From positions 62,001-126,000 of the forward strand of contig WLPJ01000001.1 in the NCBI GenBank assembly GCA_009698815.1: a stretch of 64,000 nt of DNA. The letters are read 5' to 3'. Below the pieces are notes generated by a model. It was given only the letters and a program-made list of their open reading frames with translations. It was not told where the DNA came from and did not search any database. Both the position numbers and the translations under genes were made by a program. This DNA is from Actinomycetota bacterium. Its GTDB lineage: Bacteria; Actinomycetota; Actinomycetes; Nanopelagicales; Nanopelagicaceae. Shown here piece after piece: positions 38,570 through 47,191 of this stretch. How positions within the stretch are numbered: position 1 is the first letter of the stretch; the number at the start of each line of letters is the position of its first letter.

Positions 38570-40016
38570 TCCAAAGGGATTTATGACAACTCCACGTGAA
38601 TTGCCAAAGCGTCGACCAATCGATGTCCGCATTCAAGATTGGAAGGAAGTCTATGAACCGCAAGGCCTGGAGCATCTGCAGAAACAAGCAGGGCGTTGCA
38701 TGGATTGCGGAATTCCTTTCTGTCACGAAGGTTGCCCGCTCGGAAATCTAATTCCGGAATGGAACGATTTAATGTGGCGCGGCGATAAGGAAGAAGCGAT
38801 GGATCGACTTCACGCCACAAATAACTTCCCAGAATTTACTGGTCGCCTCTGTCCAGCACCTTGCGAAACTGCCTGCGTGGTAGCCATTAACGCGGACGCA
38901 GTAACAATTAAGCAAATAGAACTACGCACCATTGAAGAAGCCTTTAGCGCCGGAAATGTAAAACCGTTGCCGCCAGATCGCCTGACTGGCAAGACCGTTG
39001 CAGTCATTGGTTCTGGTCCTGCAGGTTTAGCAGCCGCACAACAGCTGACTCGCGCCGGACATACAGTTGTCGTGTACGAGCGCGCAGATAAAATTGGTGG
39101 ACTTCTGCGCTATGGAATTCCAGAGTTTAAAATGGAGAAGAGCGTTCTTGATCGCCGTCTAAACCAAATGGAGAAAGAAGGCACTCGTTTCCGCCCAGGA
39201 GTAAATGTGGGAGTTGAGTTAACTGGAGCTGATCTACGTAGAAAATACAATGCGATAGTCCTAGCAATCGGTGCTACGCAATGGCGCGACTTGCAAATTA
39301 AGGGCCGCGAAAATAAAGGCGTTTATCAAGCGATGGAATTCTTGCCTTGGGGAAATAAGCAAGCTCTCGGAGAAGTTACCAATCCAGATATAAATGTTGC
39401 GGGCAAGCACGTGGTGATTCTTGGTGGGGGAGATACTGGTGCCGATTGTTTAGGTACTTCTATCCGACAAGGTGCTGCAAGTGTTACACAACTTGAGATT
39501 ATGCCGCGTCCCACAGAAGAGCGACCAAGCGGACAACCTTGGCCAACTTATCCAATGATTTACCGTGTCTCATCTGCACACGAAGAACTTGATAACCGCA
39601 TCTTCGCGGTTAGCACTGAAGAGTTCATCGGCGATGGCAATGGCAACCTCAAAGCGCTGAAAATAGTTGAGACAGAGTTTACTAATGGAAAGTTTGCACC
39701 GGTTCCAGGAACCGAAAAAGAGCTGCCTGCAGATTTTGTTTTCTTAGCGATGGGATTCACTGGTCCTGAAAAATCTGTACTCCTTGAACAACTTGAAGTT
39801 GAGTTAGATGATCGCGGAAATATTAAACGAGATGCAAATTATCAAAGCACCAGTGAGGGAGTCTTTGTGGCAGGAGATGCTGGCCGCGGACAATCTCTAA
39901 TTGTCTGGGCGATCGCCGAAGGTCGTAGCGCTGCAGCGGGAGTCGATATACATCTGGAAGGTCAAACGCAACTTCCTGCGCCAATTGAGCCAACTGATCG
40001 CTCTTTGGTGGTTTAA
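38562..40016 (+). CDS. gltD: Glutamate synthase small subunit GltD
   Basis: NADPH-oxidising beta subunit that supplies electrons to GltB. I start it at ATG 38562, with GGAGG nine bases upstream, rather than the track TTG at 38553; this gives 484 residues. The N terminus carries the [4Fe-4S] cysteines in [15 protein letters not shown] (about 45-59) and CPAPCETAC. The FAD loop is [15 protein letters not shown] and the NADPH loop is [14 protein letters not shown]. An ATAGDAGRG-like end ([11 protein letters not shown]) binds FAD. Confidence 0.97.
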   Translation: MADPKGFMTTPRELPKRRPIDVRIQDWKEVYEPQGLEHLQKQAGRCMDCGIPFCHEGCPLGNLIPEWNDLMWRGDKEEAMDRLHATNNFPEFTGRLCPAPCETACVVAINADAVTIKQIELRTIEEAFSAGNVKPLPPDRLTGKTVAVIGSGPAGLAAAQQLTRAGHTVVVYERADKIGGLLRYGIPEFKMEKSVLDRRLNQMEKEGTRFRPGVNVGVELTGADLRRKYNAIVLAIGATQWRDLQIKGRENKGVYQAMEFLPWGNKQALGEVTNPDINVAGKHVVILGGGDTGADCLGTSIRQGAASVTQLEIMPRPTEERPSGQPWPTYPMIYRVSSAHEELDNRIFAVSTEEFIGDGNGNLKALKIVETEFTNGKFAPVPGTEKELPADFVFLAMGFTGPEKSVLLEQLEVELDDRGNIKRDANYQSTSEGVFVAGDAGRGQSLIVWAIAEGRSAAAGVDIHLEGQTQLPAPIEPTDRSLVV

Positions 40017-40095
40017 ACCGATTTATTTCATTTAAATTCACGAGAAAAGTTCGACGAACTATCCGGTAATAATGACGATTAGATAAGGTAGCCAC

Positions 40096-41535
40096 ATGCG
40101 TCGCGCGAAGATTGTTTGCACAATGGGTCCAGCAGTTGATTCTCCAGAAAAAGTTCGGGAGTTAATCGCAGCCGGCATGAATATGGCGCGGCTAAATCTT
40201 TCTCACGGCGGACATCCAGAGCATCAAGCGCGAATGGATCGCGTACGCGAAGCTGCCAAAGAGGCCGGCGTACCGATCGCGATCTTGGTTGATTTACAAG
40301 GTCCCAAGATTCGCTTAGCGAGATTTAAAGCAGGTCCACATGATTTGGTTCGTGGGGATATTTTCACAATCACAACCGATGAAGTAGAAGGCACAAAGGA
40401 CCGTGTTGGTACTACCTACAAAGGCCTACCGGGGGATTGCAAACCAGGAGATCGCATCCTGATCGATGATGGAAAAGTAACTGTCGAAGTTGTTGAAGTA
40501 AAAGGCAACGATGTTGTTACAAAGGTGATCGAACCTGGCGCAGTAAGCAATAACAAGGGAATCAATCTGCCGGGCGTTGCCGTTTCAGTCCCTGCGCTAT
40601 CTGAAAAAGATATGGATGATCTGCGCTGGGGGCTAAAGGCCGGCGCTGATTTCATCGCCTTATCATTTGTACGTAGCGCTGATGACATTGTCGATGTACA
40701 CCGCATCATGGACGAAGTTGGGATTCGCATTCCAGTCATCGCAAAAATCGAAAAGCCGCAAGCCGTGGAAAATTTGCAGGGAATCGTAAACGCCTTCGAT
40801 GGCATCATGGTTGCAAGAGGTGATCTGGGTGTGGAACTTCCTATTGAAGAAGTGCCTTTGGTACAAAAGCATTGCATCGAGTTAGCGCGCGAGGCTGCCA
40901 AGCCGGTAATTGTGGCGACGCAAATGTTGGATTCCATGATTACAAATTCCCGTCCGACTCGCGCCGAAGCAACAGATTGCGCCAATGCGGTGCTCGATGG
41001 TGCTGATGCTTTGATGCTTTCAGGTGAAACATCTGTCGGTGAATTTGCAATTGAAGCGGTGCAAACTATGGCGCGCATTATTTCGCATACCGAACAAGGC
41101 GGCATGGACATGATTCGCCCAATGAAATCAACGCCAAAGACAAAAGGTGGCGCGATCACTAAGGCGGCAGCTGAGGTTGGTGCAATTGTTGGCGCAAAGT
41201 ACCTTGTGACTTTTACACAATCTGGTGACTCGGCGCGACGCACTGCACGTTTGCGCTCACCAATTCCTATTTTGGCATTTACCCCAGAGATTGGAACCTA
41301 TAACCGAATGGCCCTTGACTGGGGAGTAGAGCCTGAGTTAACGCCGGTGGTTAAACACACCGATGAAATGGTTATGCAAGCCGATACATTGTTATTAAGT
41401 ACTAAGCGGTGCACTGAAGGCGAACTCGTTGTGATCGTCGCCGGATCTCCTCCTGGAATTCCGGGATCAACTAATGCGATGCGCGTTCACCGCGTAGGCG
41501 ATGCCGTGGGTGGCGCAGCTCCTGCTTACCGTTAA
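40096..41535 (+). CDS. pyk: Pyruvate kinase
   Basis: Converts phosphoenolpyruvate and ADP to pyruvate and ATP. The 479 residues open with RRAKIVCTMGPAVDSPEKV, then NMARLNLSHGGH (about 29-40), LVDLQGPKIRL, the signature IPVIAKIEKPQAVENLQG (about 213-230) and MVARGDLGVELP. The C-terminal allosteric domain is complete. AAGG precedes the ATG. The tRNA gene begins 30 bases after its stop, so pyk, the tRNA and the response regulator may share transcription. Confidence 0.97.
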   Translation: MRRAKIVCTMGPAVDSPEKVRELIAAGMNMARLNLSHGGHPEHQARMDRVREAAKEAGVPIAILVDLQGPKIRLARFKAGPHDLVRGDIFTITTDEVEGTKDRVGTTYKGLPGDCKPGDRILIDDGKVTVEVVEVKGNDVVTKVIEPGAVSNNKGINLPGVAVSVPALSEKDMDDLRWGLKAGADFIALSFVRSADDIVDVHRIMDEVGIRIPVIAKIEKPQAVENLQGIVNAFDGIMVARGDLGVELPIEEVPLVQKHCIELAREAAKPVIVATQMLDSMITNSRPTRAEATDCANAVLDGADALMLSGETSVGEFAIEAVQTMARIISHTEQGGMDMIRPMKSTPKTKGGAITKAAAEVGAIVGAKYLVTFTQSGDSARRTARLRSPIPILAFTPEIGTYNRMALDWGVEPELTPVVKHTDEMVMQADTLLLSTKRCTEGELVVIVAGSPPGIPGSTNAMRVHRVGDAVGGAAPAYR

Positions 41536-41565
41536 GATTTGCTCTGAAAGTTAATAAGTAACAAC

Positions 41566-41638
41566 GCCTCGGTACTCCAACGGTAGAGAGGGCAGTCTCA
41601 AACACTGCATAGTGTCGGTTCGAATCCGACTCGAGGCA
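41566..41638 (+). tRNA. tRNA-Leu(CAA), atypical short variable loop
   Basis: A 73-base cloverleaf can be drawn: acceptor GCCTCGG with TCGAGGC (last pair G-T), a weak D arm (CTC/GAG plus a C-A mismatch, loop with GG), anticodon stem GCAGT/ACTGC with loop CTCAAAC, a 5-base variable loop ATAGT, and T arm GTCGG-TTCGAAT-CCGAC. The discriminator is A, and CCA is not encoded. Anticodon CAA reads leucine UUG. Leucine tRNAs normally have a long variable arm, so this is unusual. The tRNA ends one base before the next start codon. Confidence 0.85.
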
Positions 41639-41639
41639 C

Positions 41640-42242
41640 ATGAGTACCAATAGCGCCAATATAAAACCTGCGATCCGAATTTTGGTTGCCGAGGATGAAG
41701 CGCTGATCCGTATGGATTTAGTTGAAATGTTAATTGAGGCAGGCTACGAAGTCGTCGCAGAAGCATCAGATGGCGCACAGGCAATTGAACTCGCCCAATT
41801 ACATAAACCAGATTTAGCAATTCTTGATGTAAAGATGCCGATCCTTGATGGAATTTCGGCTGCTGAAAAAATTATTGCCATTGCACCAGTACTTATGTTG
41901 ACCGCTTTTTCACAGCGCGAACTTGTGGAACGAGCCCGTGATGCCGGTGTGATGGCCTATGTTGTAAAGCCATTTTCAATTGGTGATTTAGTTCCGGCTA
42001 TCGAAATTGCAATCAGCAGGCATTTGCAGATGCGAACCCTGGCCGATGAAGTTGCTGACTTGCATGAACGACTTGAAACTCGCAAAATTATTGATCGCGC
42101 TAAAGGAATTTTAATGCAGGCGCTAAATCTGGCAGAACCTGAGGCTTTCTCGTGGATTCAAAGGGCTGCCATGGATCGCCGCCTAACCATGAAACAGGTC
42201 GCCCAAGCGGTTATCTCCCCAGATGCCGTTCCTGGCCGATAG
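41640..42242 (+). CDS. pdtaR: Response regulator with ANTAR RNA-binding domain (PdtaR-like)
   Basis: The 200 residues contain a receiver domain (RILVAEDEALIRMDL, phosphoacceptor D63 in AILDVKMP, conserved K110 in VVKPF) and a C-terminal ANTAR domain (LETRKIIDRAKGILMQ..., about 142-195), which in known members binds paired hairpins in mRNA to stop termination. Mycobacterial PdtaR works with the kinase PdtaS; none is seen here. The ATG starts one base after the tRNA-Leu discriminator and no in-frame start lies upstream before a TAG. tRNA 3' processing would leave a near-leaderless mRNA. Confidence 0.92.
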   Translation: MSTNSANIKPAIRILVAEDEALIRMDLVEMLIEAGYEVVAEASDGAQAIELAQLHKPDLAILDVKMPILDGISAAEKIIAIAPVLMLTAFSQRELVERARDAGVMAYVVKPFSIGDLVPAIEIAISRHLQMRTLADEVADLHERLETRKIIDRAKGILMQALNLAEPEAFSWIQRAAMDRRLTMKQVAQAVISPDAVPGR

Positions 42243-42300
42243 GCCAAATCTGACCGCAATAACGTAATCAAACCTTTATATTTGTAGGCTCAACTTCTAC

Positions 42301-42329
42301 TTGATAGATCGCGGGTCTGGCTTTAAACT
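42301..42329 (+). promoter_or_regulatory. Candidate livK promoter
   Basis: TTGATA (42301-42306) and TAAACT (42324-42329) are 17 bases apart and match -35 and TANNNT -10 boxes. Transcription would begin near 42336, just before the palindrome at 42341. The livK start at 42381 has AGGAAGG six bases upstream. The combination fits a strongly expressed gene. Confidence 0.5.
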
Positions 42330-42340
42330 TTCAGCCTCCC

Positions 42341-42352
42341 TGTCCCGGGACA
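42341..42352 (+). promoter_or_regulatory. 12-base palindrome, possible livK operator
   Basis: TGTCCCGGGACA is a perfect palindrome between the candidate promoter and the livK ribosome site. Its place just downstream of the predicted transcription start suits a repressor site. No regulator gene is adjacent apart from the ANTAR protein, which binds RNA, so the factor is unknown. Confidence 0.4.
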
Positions 42353-42380
42353 CATGCAAGAAAAAACAGGAAGGCAATAC

Positions 42381-43544
42381 ATGAACAAGAAGATCAAAGC
42401 TTCTGCTGCCATTGTCGCCGCACTTGCCCTATCACTAGGCGCATTCGCTGCAACATCTGCATCAGCTGCGACAAAGACTTATACACTCGCATACCAAGGT
42501 CCACTTTCCGGTGGAGAAGCATCAACAGGTACCGATGAGCAAAATGGCGTTAAGTATGCAATCAAAGTTTGGGAAGCTGCTAACCCAGGTATCAAGATCA
42601 ACCTCGTCTCAGTAGATGATGAAGGAGATCCAGCTGTTGCATCAAAAGTTGCTCCAGGTGTTGGCGCAAACAAGAAGATCATCGGTCTTGTTGGCCCTGC
42701 ATACTCAGGTGCAACAATTGCATCATTGCCTTACTACAAGGCAGGTAACCTCACAGTTATCTCACCATCAGCAACTCGCGTATCTCTAACAGATCCAAAG
42801 AGTCCAACTGTTAAGTCAGATTACGGTCGCCCAATTTTCCACCGCGTCGTAGCAACTGATGACAAGCAGGGTCCAGCACTTGCGAAGTTTGCAACAAAGG
42901 GCATTGCATCAGCCAAGGTCTTCGTTTTCGATGATCAGTCTTCATACGCTGTTCCACTACGTGGATATGTAGAAGCTGCAATCAAGAAGATTTCAACAGC
43001 TTCCCTCGTTGGTACTGGAGATTCAGTAATTAACACAACAACTGATTACAGCCCAACAATTGCTAAGATCAAGACATCTGGTGCAAACGTTGTTATCTAC
43101 ACCGGTTACTACAGCGCAGCTGCAATTTTCATAAAGCAGCTTCGTGACTCAGGATCAACAGCAGTATTTGCTGGTGGCGACGGAGTCTTCAACCAGGAGT
43201 TTGCAAAGCTTGCTGGTAAGTCAGGAGAAGGCGCCCTTCTAACAGGTGTTGCCGGTCTTGCTGACGTTGATGCAACGATTGAGGCTGATTTCAAGGCCAA
43301 GATTGGTGTTTCATCAGGCGTTTACGCAGTTGAATCAATCGATGCAGCGAACATCTTCCTTTCAGGTATCAAGAATGGAAAGACAACTCGCGCAGCGATG
43401 AATAAGTGGGTAAAGGCCTATAACTTCAAGGGTATTGCTGGAGCGACTATCAAGTTCAACCAACATGGCGATATCTCAGAAGGTGGCTTTGCTGGCTTCC
43501 TAGTAACAGGCGGAAAGCTTGTTAATAAGGGTCCCGTAGCCTAA
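42381..43544 (+). CDS. livK: Branched-chain amino-acid-type ABC substrate-binding protein (LivK-like)
   Basis: A periplasmic-binding-protein type I receptor (about 30-385) for leucine/isoleucine/valine, or related amides, delivered to LivHMGF. I start it at ATG 42381 because AGGAAGG lies six bases upstream; the track ATG at 42354 lacks a site. The 387 residues begin with a signal peptide (KKIKASAAIVAALALSLGAF) ending at SASA-ATKTY. There is no lipobox cysteine, unlike most binding proteins of single-membrane bacteria. Codons are more biased than in neighbours, suggesting high expression. The ligand is not certain from sequence. Confidence 0.9.
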   Translation: MNKKIKASAAIVAALALSLGAFAATSASAATKTYTLAYQGPLSGGEASTGTDEQNGVKYAIKVWEAANPGIKINLVSVDDEGDPAVASKVAPGVGANKKIIGLVGPAYSGATIASLPYYKAGNLTVISPSATRVSLTDPKSPTVKSDYGRPIFHRVVATDDKQGPALAKFATKGIASAKVFVFDDQSSYAVPLRGYVEAAIKKISTASLVGTGDSVINTTTDYSPTIAKIKTSGANVVIYTGYYSAAAIFIKQLRDSGSTAVFAGGDGVFNQEFAKLAGKSGEGALLTGVAGLADVDATIEADFKAKIGVSSGVYAVESIDAANIFLSGIKNGKTTRAAMNKWVKAYNFKGIAGATIKFNQHGDISEGGFAGFLVTGGKLVNKGPVA

Positions 43545-43565
43545 CTCTGAAGTAATTGCATGACC

Positions 43566-43611
43566 CCAACGGGCGTCTTAATTCGCGAGAATTACGGCGC
43601 CCGTTGGCTTT
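43566..43611 (+). terminator. Hairpin terminator between livK and livH
   Basis: CCAACGGGCG (43566-43575) pairs with CGCCCGTTGG (43598-43607). Inside, TAATTC-GCGA-GAATTA forms a second stem capped by a GNRA loop, so the whole is one long, nearly continuous hairpin. CTTTTAATT follows. It should end most transcripts after livK and lower expression of livHMGF, a usual way to make more binding protein than permease. Confidence 0.8.
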
Positions 43612-43634
43612 TAATTCATCCAAAATTAAAGTAG

Positions 43635-43681
43635 ATTCCACCTTCTTGATTAGTGGAATTGAGCAACAAATAGGCCGCCTA
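43635..43681 (+). promoter_or_regulatory. Inverted repeats upstream of livH
   Basis: ATTCCAC/GTGGAAT (43635-43641 with 43653-43659, 11-base loop) is followed by the palindrome TAGGC-C-GCCTA (43671-43681), 29 bases before the livH start. Because a terminator separates livK from livH, a separate promoter or control site is plausible here. I could not fit a clear -35/-10 pair. Confidence 0.3.
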
Positions 43682-43709
43682 GCAGCCACAATCTTTATAA
43701 AGGGGCAAG

Positions 43710-44660
43710 ATGTTTGATGTATTTATCGATCAGTTCTGGCAACTGACGTTTTCTGGTATCTCACTTGGATTTATCTATGTCTTGATCGCACTTGGCTACA
43801 CCATGGTTTATGGAGTGCTTCGCATGATCAACTTTGCCAACTCTGAAATTTTTATGTGGGGCACATTCGGCGCAATTGTTGCCAGCCGTGACCTCTTTAA
43901 ATATACACAAACTTCTGATCCTGTAACTGGGCCGAAACTAGTCTTGGTTCTGGTTGTGCAACTCTTTGCTGCCATGGCCTTTGCTGGTTTAGTCGCTGTA
44001 CTTGTCGAATTCGTCGCCTATCGTCGGTTGCGCGCTCGTGGCACAAACCGTTTGGCAACTCTGATTTCTGCAATCGGAATGTCAATAGTGCTCTCTGAAG
44101 TTATGCGCCTGCTAACCGCCTCCCGCCCCGTCGGTTCACCACGAATTCTTGAAAAAATTATTTTGACTGAAATTTGGGGAGCGCAGATTCGTCTGGATAC
44201 CTTAATTACTATTCTCGCCGCTGGCGCAATTTTTATTATTCTAGAACGTTTCGTAAAACTCTCTCGCATGGGTAAAGCAATCCGCGCGGTATCGATGAAT
44301 GAAGACGCCGCCAAATTGATGGGAATTAATTTAAACCGGGTAATTACCGTGACATTCCTTGTTGGTGGTCTTGCAACTGGTGCAGCAGCGTTCTTCTACG
44401 TAACAGTTTATGAGTACACCAAATTTAATATTGGCTTCACAATGGGTCTGGCCGCCTTTACCGCCGCAGTACTTGGTGGAATCGGCAATATCCGTGGCGC
44501 TTTCTTCGGGGGAATAGCCCTTGGGTTAGCCGAGGTATACGCAGCATCAATTCTTGGAACCCAGTGGAAATCAGTAACAATATTCATAATTCTCGTTCTC
44601 GTACTTCTCTTTAAGCCATCGGGCTTATTCGGAGAAGCTGTCACTCAGACAAGGGCATAA
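43710..44660 (+). CDS. livH: ABC transporter permease LivH
   Basis: Membrane subunit of the branched-chain amino-acid importer. The 316 residues have about eight hydrophobic segments with family stretches GISLGFIYVLIALGYTMVYG (about 15-34), LRMINFANSE (about 36-45), a cytoplasmic coupling region AIRAVSMNEDAAKLMGIN (about 190-207) and GGIGNIRGAFFGG near the end. AAAGGGG precedes the ATG. It is the first of four tightly packed transport genes after the terminator. Confidence 0.94.
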   Translation: MFDVFIDQFWQLTFSGISLGFIYVLIALGYTMVYGVLRMINFANSEIFMWGTFGAIVASRDLFKYTQTSDPVTGPKLVLVLVVQLFAAMAFAGLVAVLVEFVAYRRLRARGTNRLATLISAIGMSIVLSEVMRLLTASRPVGSPRILEKIILTEIWGAQIRLDTLITILAAGAIFIILERFVKLSRMGKAIRAVSMNEDAAKLMGINLNRVITVTFLVGGLATGAAAFFYVTVYEYTKFNIGFTMGLAAFTAAVLGGIGNIRGAFFGGIALGLAEVYAASILGTQWKSVTIFIILVLVLLFKPSGLFGEAVTQTRA

Positions 44661-44670
44661 GGTGAACTTT

Positions 44671-45699
44671 ATGAAAAACTTTAACCTTCGCGACTTCGGA
44701 GCAGGTATTTGGGAGCGCGCAAATCGCCCACAGCGCGTGGCAATTGCTATCTCTGCAATTGTTCTAGCATCACTAATGCCCTTCGCAGGCGGTTCTTTTC
44801 TAGCAACTCCTATCGCAGCCTATGACGCAGTACTTGTTTATCCAGTAGCAATTTTCGTACTGATGTCACTTGGTTTAAACATTGTTGTTGGAAAATCTGG
44901 AATGCTCGATCTTGGGTACGTTGCATTCTTTGCAATCGGTGCTTACACAATGGGTTTCCTTGGAATGCACACCAGCCTAAATACTTGGGAGATCATGCCG
45001 ATTGGTATTGGCCTGGCAATGTTGGCCGGGGTTCTACTAGGCATTCCAACGCTTCGTCTGCGCGGTGACTACTTAGCAATTGTTACCTTGGGCTTTGGTG
45101 AAATCATTCGAATTGTTGCGCTAAACGTATCTTGGACAAATGGCCCAAATGGAATTTCAGGAATTCCTATGCCTCCAGATTTAGGACCAATCAAATTTAG
45201 ACTTGATGATCAAAAAGGTTTCTATTGGATCGTCCTAGTAATGATTCTGCTAACTATCTGGATGATTCGCCGTTTATCTGTTCGCCGCCCGGGACGAGCA
45301 TGGGAAGCGATTCGCCAGGATGAAGATGCAGCAGAACTCATGGGAGTTCCAACATTTAAATACAAGATGTGGTCATTCACACTCGGCGCTGCGGTCGGTG
45401 GCGCTGCTGGTGTTCTCTACGGGTCAAAGAACCTTTTCATCGCGCCAGAAATGTTCACGCTAAACGTCTCAATTCTGATTTTGGCCTGCGTGGTCTTTGG
45501 TGGAATCGGAAACATCTGGGGCGTAATTGTGGGCGGTGTCGTCCTGGGCTACCTGCCGGATCGAATTCGTTTTATTTCTGATGCGCGATTACTTGTCTTT
45601 GGTCTGGTTCTAATCGTGGTTATGAACTTCCGCCCAGATGGACTCTTACCACGTAAGAAGCGCGAAAAAGCAATCGTAAAGAAAGGGGCTGATGCGTAA
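44671..45699 (+). CDS. livM: ABC transporter permease LivM
   Basis: Second membrane subunit of the importer. I prefer ATG 44671, with AAGGTGA five bases upstream, over the track GTG at 44662 which lies inside that ribosome site; this gives 342 residues. Family stretches are LGLNIVVGKSGMLDLGYVAF, the cytoplasmic RAWEAIRQDEDAAELMGVP and FGGIGNIWGVIVGG. It has a longer N-terminal cytoplasmic part (about 30 residues) than LivH. The stop shares one base with livG. Confidence 0.93.
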   Translation: MKNFNLRDFGAGIWERANRPQRVAIAISAIVLASLMPFAGGSFLATPIAAYDAVLVYPVAIFVLMSLGLNIVVGKSGMLDLGYVAFFAIGAYTMGFLGMHTSLNTWEIMPIGIGLAMLAGVLLGIPTLRLRGDYLAIVTLGFGEIIRIVALNVSWTNGPNGISGIPMPPDLGPIKFRLDDQKGFYWIVLVMILLTIWMIRRLSVRRPGRAWEAIRQDEDAAELMGVPTFKYKMWSFTLGAAVGGAAGVLYGSKNLFIAPEMFTLNVSILILACVVFGGIGNIWGVIVGGVVLGYLPDRIRFISDARLLVFGLVLIVVMNFRPDGLLPRKKREKAIVKKGADA

Positions 45700-46475
45700 T
45701 GTCTAAGACACTACTTAAGCTCGAAAATCTAACTATGAAATTTGGTGGCGTCACCGCACTGGACGAAGTTAACCTCGAAATTAAAGAGGGCGAAATCCTT
45801 GCACTCATTGGACCAAACGGTGCGGGCAAGACAACAGTCTTTAACGTAATCACTGGTGTTTATCAGGCAACATCGGGATCAATAACATTTGATGGCCGTA
45901 ACTTGGCAGGTCGCAAACGCTACAAGATTACCGGCCTTGGTATTGCACGTACTTTCCAGAACATTCGCTTGTTTGGAGATATGACAACTTTAGAGAATGT
46001 CATCACCGCAACTGATGTTCATAAGAAGAGTGGACTTGTTGGTGCGCTATTTGGCACACCTCGTTCACGTCGTGAGGAACGAGAAAATCGTGCCAAAGCT
46101 TTCGAGATTCTGCAATTCATTGGCATTGACGAATACTCAGATCGCCTAGCAAAGAACTTGCCATACGGTGTGCAGCGCCGTTTAGAGATCGCCCGCGCAA
46201 TGGGAACATCACCAAAGTTATTACTACTTGATGAGCCAGCCGCTGGTTTTAATCCACAAGAGAAAGTGGATTTAGCGGCAACGATCAAGAAGGTTCGCGA
46301 TGCTGGATACACCATTCTGCTTATCGAGCATGACATGTCGCTCATTATGGGAATCTCAGATCGAGTTATTGTTCTTGACTTTGGCCAAAAGATCGCTGAT
46401 GCCAAACCAGCTGAAGTACAAAACGACCCTCGAGTTATCGAGGCTTACTTAGGAGTACCTGCAGATGCATCTTGA
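45699..46475 (+). CDS. livG: ABC transporter ATP-binding protein LivG
   Basis: One of the two ATPases of the importer. The 258 residues carry the Walker A GPNGAGKTT (about 39-47), a LivG-type insert after the Q loop (ARTFQNIRLFGDMTTLENV), the signature region LPYGVQRRLEIARAMG, Walker B LLLLDEPAAG and the H-loop IEHDMSLIMG. Its end overlaps livF by 11 bases. LSYGQQ is the usual signature; here LPYGVQ, as often in this family. Confidence 0.94.
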   Translation: MSKTLLKLENLTMKFGGVTALDEVNLEIKEGEILALIGPNGAGKTTVFNVITGVYQATSGSITFDGRNLAGRKRYKITGLGIARTFQNIRLFGDMTTLENVITATDVHKKSGLVGALFGTPRSRREERENRAKAFEILQFIGIDEYSDRLAKNLPYGVQRRLEIARAMGTSPKLLLLDEPAAGFNPQEKVDLAATIKKVRDAGYTILLIEHDMSLIMGISDRVIVLDFGQKIADAKPAEVQNDPRVIEAYLGVPADAS

Positions 46476-47184
46476 AGTTAAAGATCTACATGTTCACTAC
46501 GGCAAGATTGAAGCGATTAAGGGCGTCTCAATTGTTGTAAATGAAGGTGAAATCGTCACGCTCATCGGTGCAAATGGTGCCGGTAAAACAACGATGCTTA
46601 AGACCATCTCTGGTCTGCGTCCGGCATCTAGCGGACAGATCATCTTTAACGGGCAAGATATCACTAGCGTGCCAGCACATAAGCGCGTCGATCTTGGGCT
46701 TTCACAAGCTCCTGAAGGTCGCGGAATTTTCCCGGGTATGACAGTTTTGGAAAACCTCGAAATGGGCAAGTTTCACCGGCATGATCGCAAGAGTGAGATG
46801 TCTGAAGATCTGGAAAAGATTTACACACTCTTCCCACGTTTGAAGGAGCGCACGTCTCAAGCAGGTGGAACTCTTTCAGGTGGAGAACAGCAGATGCTGG
46901 CAATTGGTCGCGCGCTTATGGCACGCCCTAAGGTTTTATTGCTGGATGAGCCATCAATGGGACTTGCTCCGCAGATGATCGCCAATATTTTCCGCATCAT
47001 TACCGAGATCAACAAGACCGGTGTAACAATTCTTCTAGTTGAGCAGAATGCACAGCAAGCGCTGCAACGCGCACACCGTGCATATATTCTTGAAACTGGA
47101 AATGTTGTTAAGGAAGCTAAGGCTTCAGATCTTCTTAACGATCCTGCAGTACGCGAGGCATACCTCGGTACTGGCGCTCACTAG
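46465..47184 (+). CDS. livF: ABC transporter ATP-binding protein LivF
   Basis: Second ATPase of the importer. The 239-residue protein has Walker A GANGAGKTTMLK (about 34-45), LSQAPEGRGIFPGMTVLENL, the signature LSGGEQQMLAIGRALM (about 133-148), Walker B LLLDEPSMGLAP and LLVEQNAQQAL. AGGAG lies nine bases before its ATG, within livG. It ends the liv run and converges on the thioesterase gene with a 7-base gap. Confidence 0.95.
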   Translation: MHLEVKDLHVHYGKIEAIKGVSIVVNEGEIVTLIGANGAGKTTMLKTISGLRPASSGQIIFNGQDITSVPAHKRVDLGLSQAPEGRGIFPGMTVLENLEMGKFHRHDRKSEMSEDLEKIYTLFPRLKERTSQAGGTLSGGEQQMLAIGRALMARPKVLLLDEPSMGLAPQMIANIFRIITEINKTGVTILLVEQNAQQALQRAHRAYILETGNVVKEAKASDLLNDPAVREAYLGTGAH

Positions 47185-47191
47185 CTAAATC

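Noticed and set aside
40049-40061. AGTTCG-A-CGAACT palindrome before pyk, resembling an SOS box
   Set aside because: The half-sites are in the opposite order to the LexA consensus (CGAAC...GTTCG) and the spacing is wrong.
40416-41243. 275-residue minus-strand ORF
   Set aside because: It lies wholly within pyk, has no recognisable domain and no operon context, and is a shadow ORF.
42354-42380. Upstream ATG of livK in the track ORF
   Set aside because: It has no ribosome site and puts nine extra residues before a clean signal peptide; AGGAAGG precedes the ATG at 42381.
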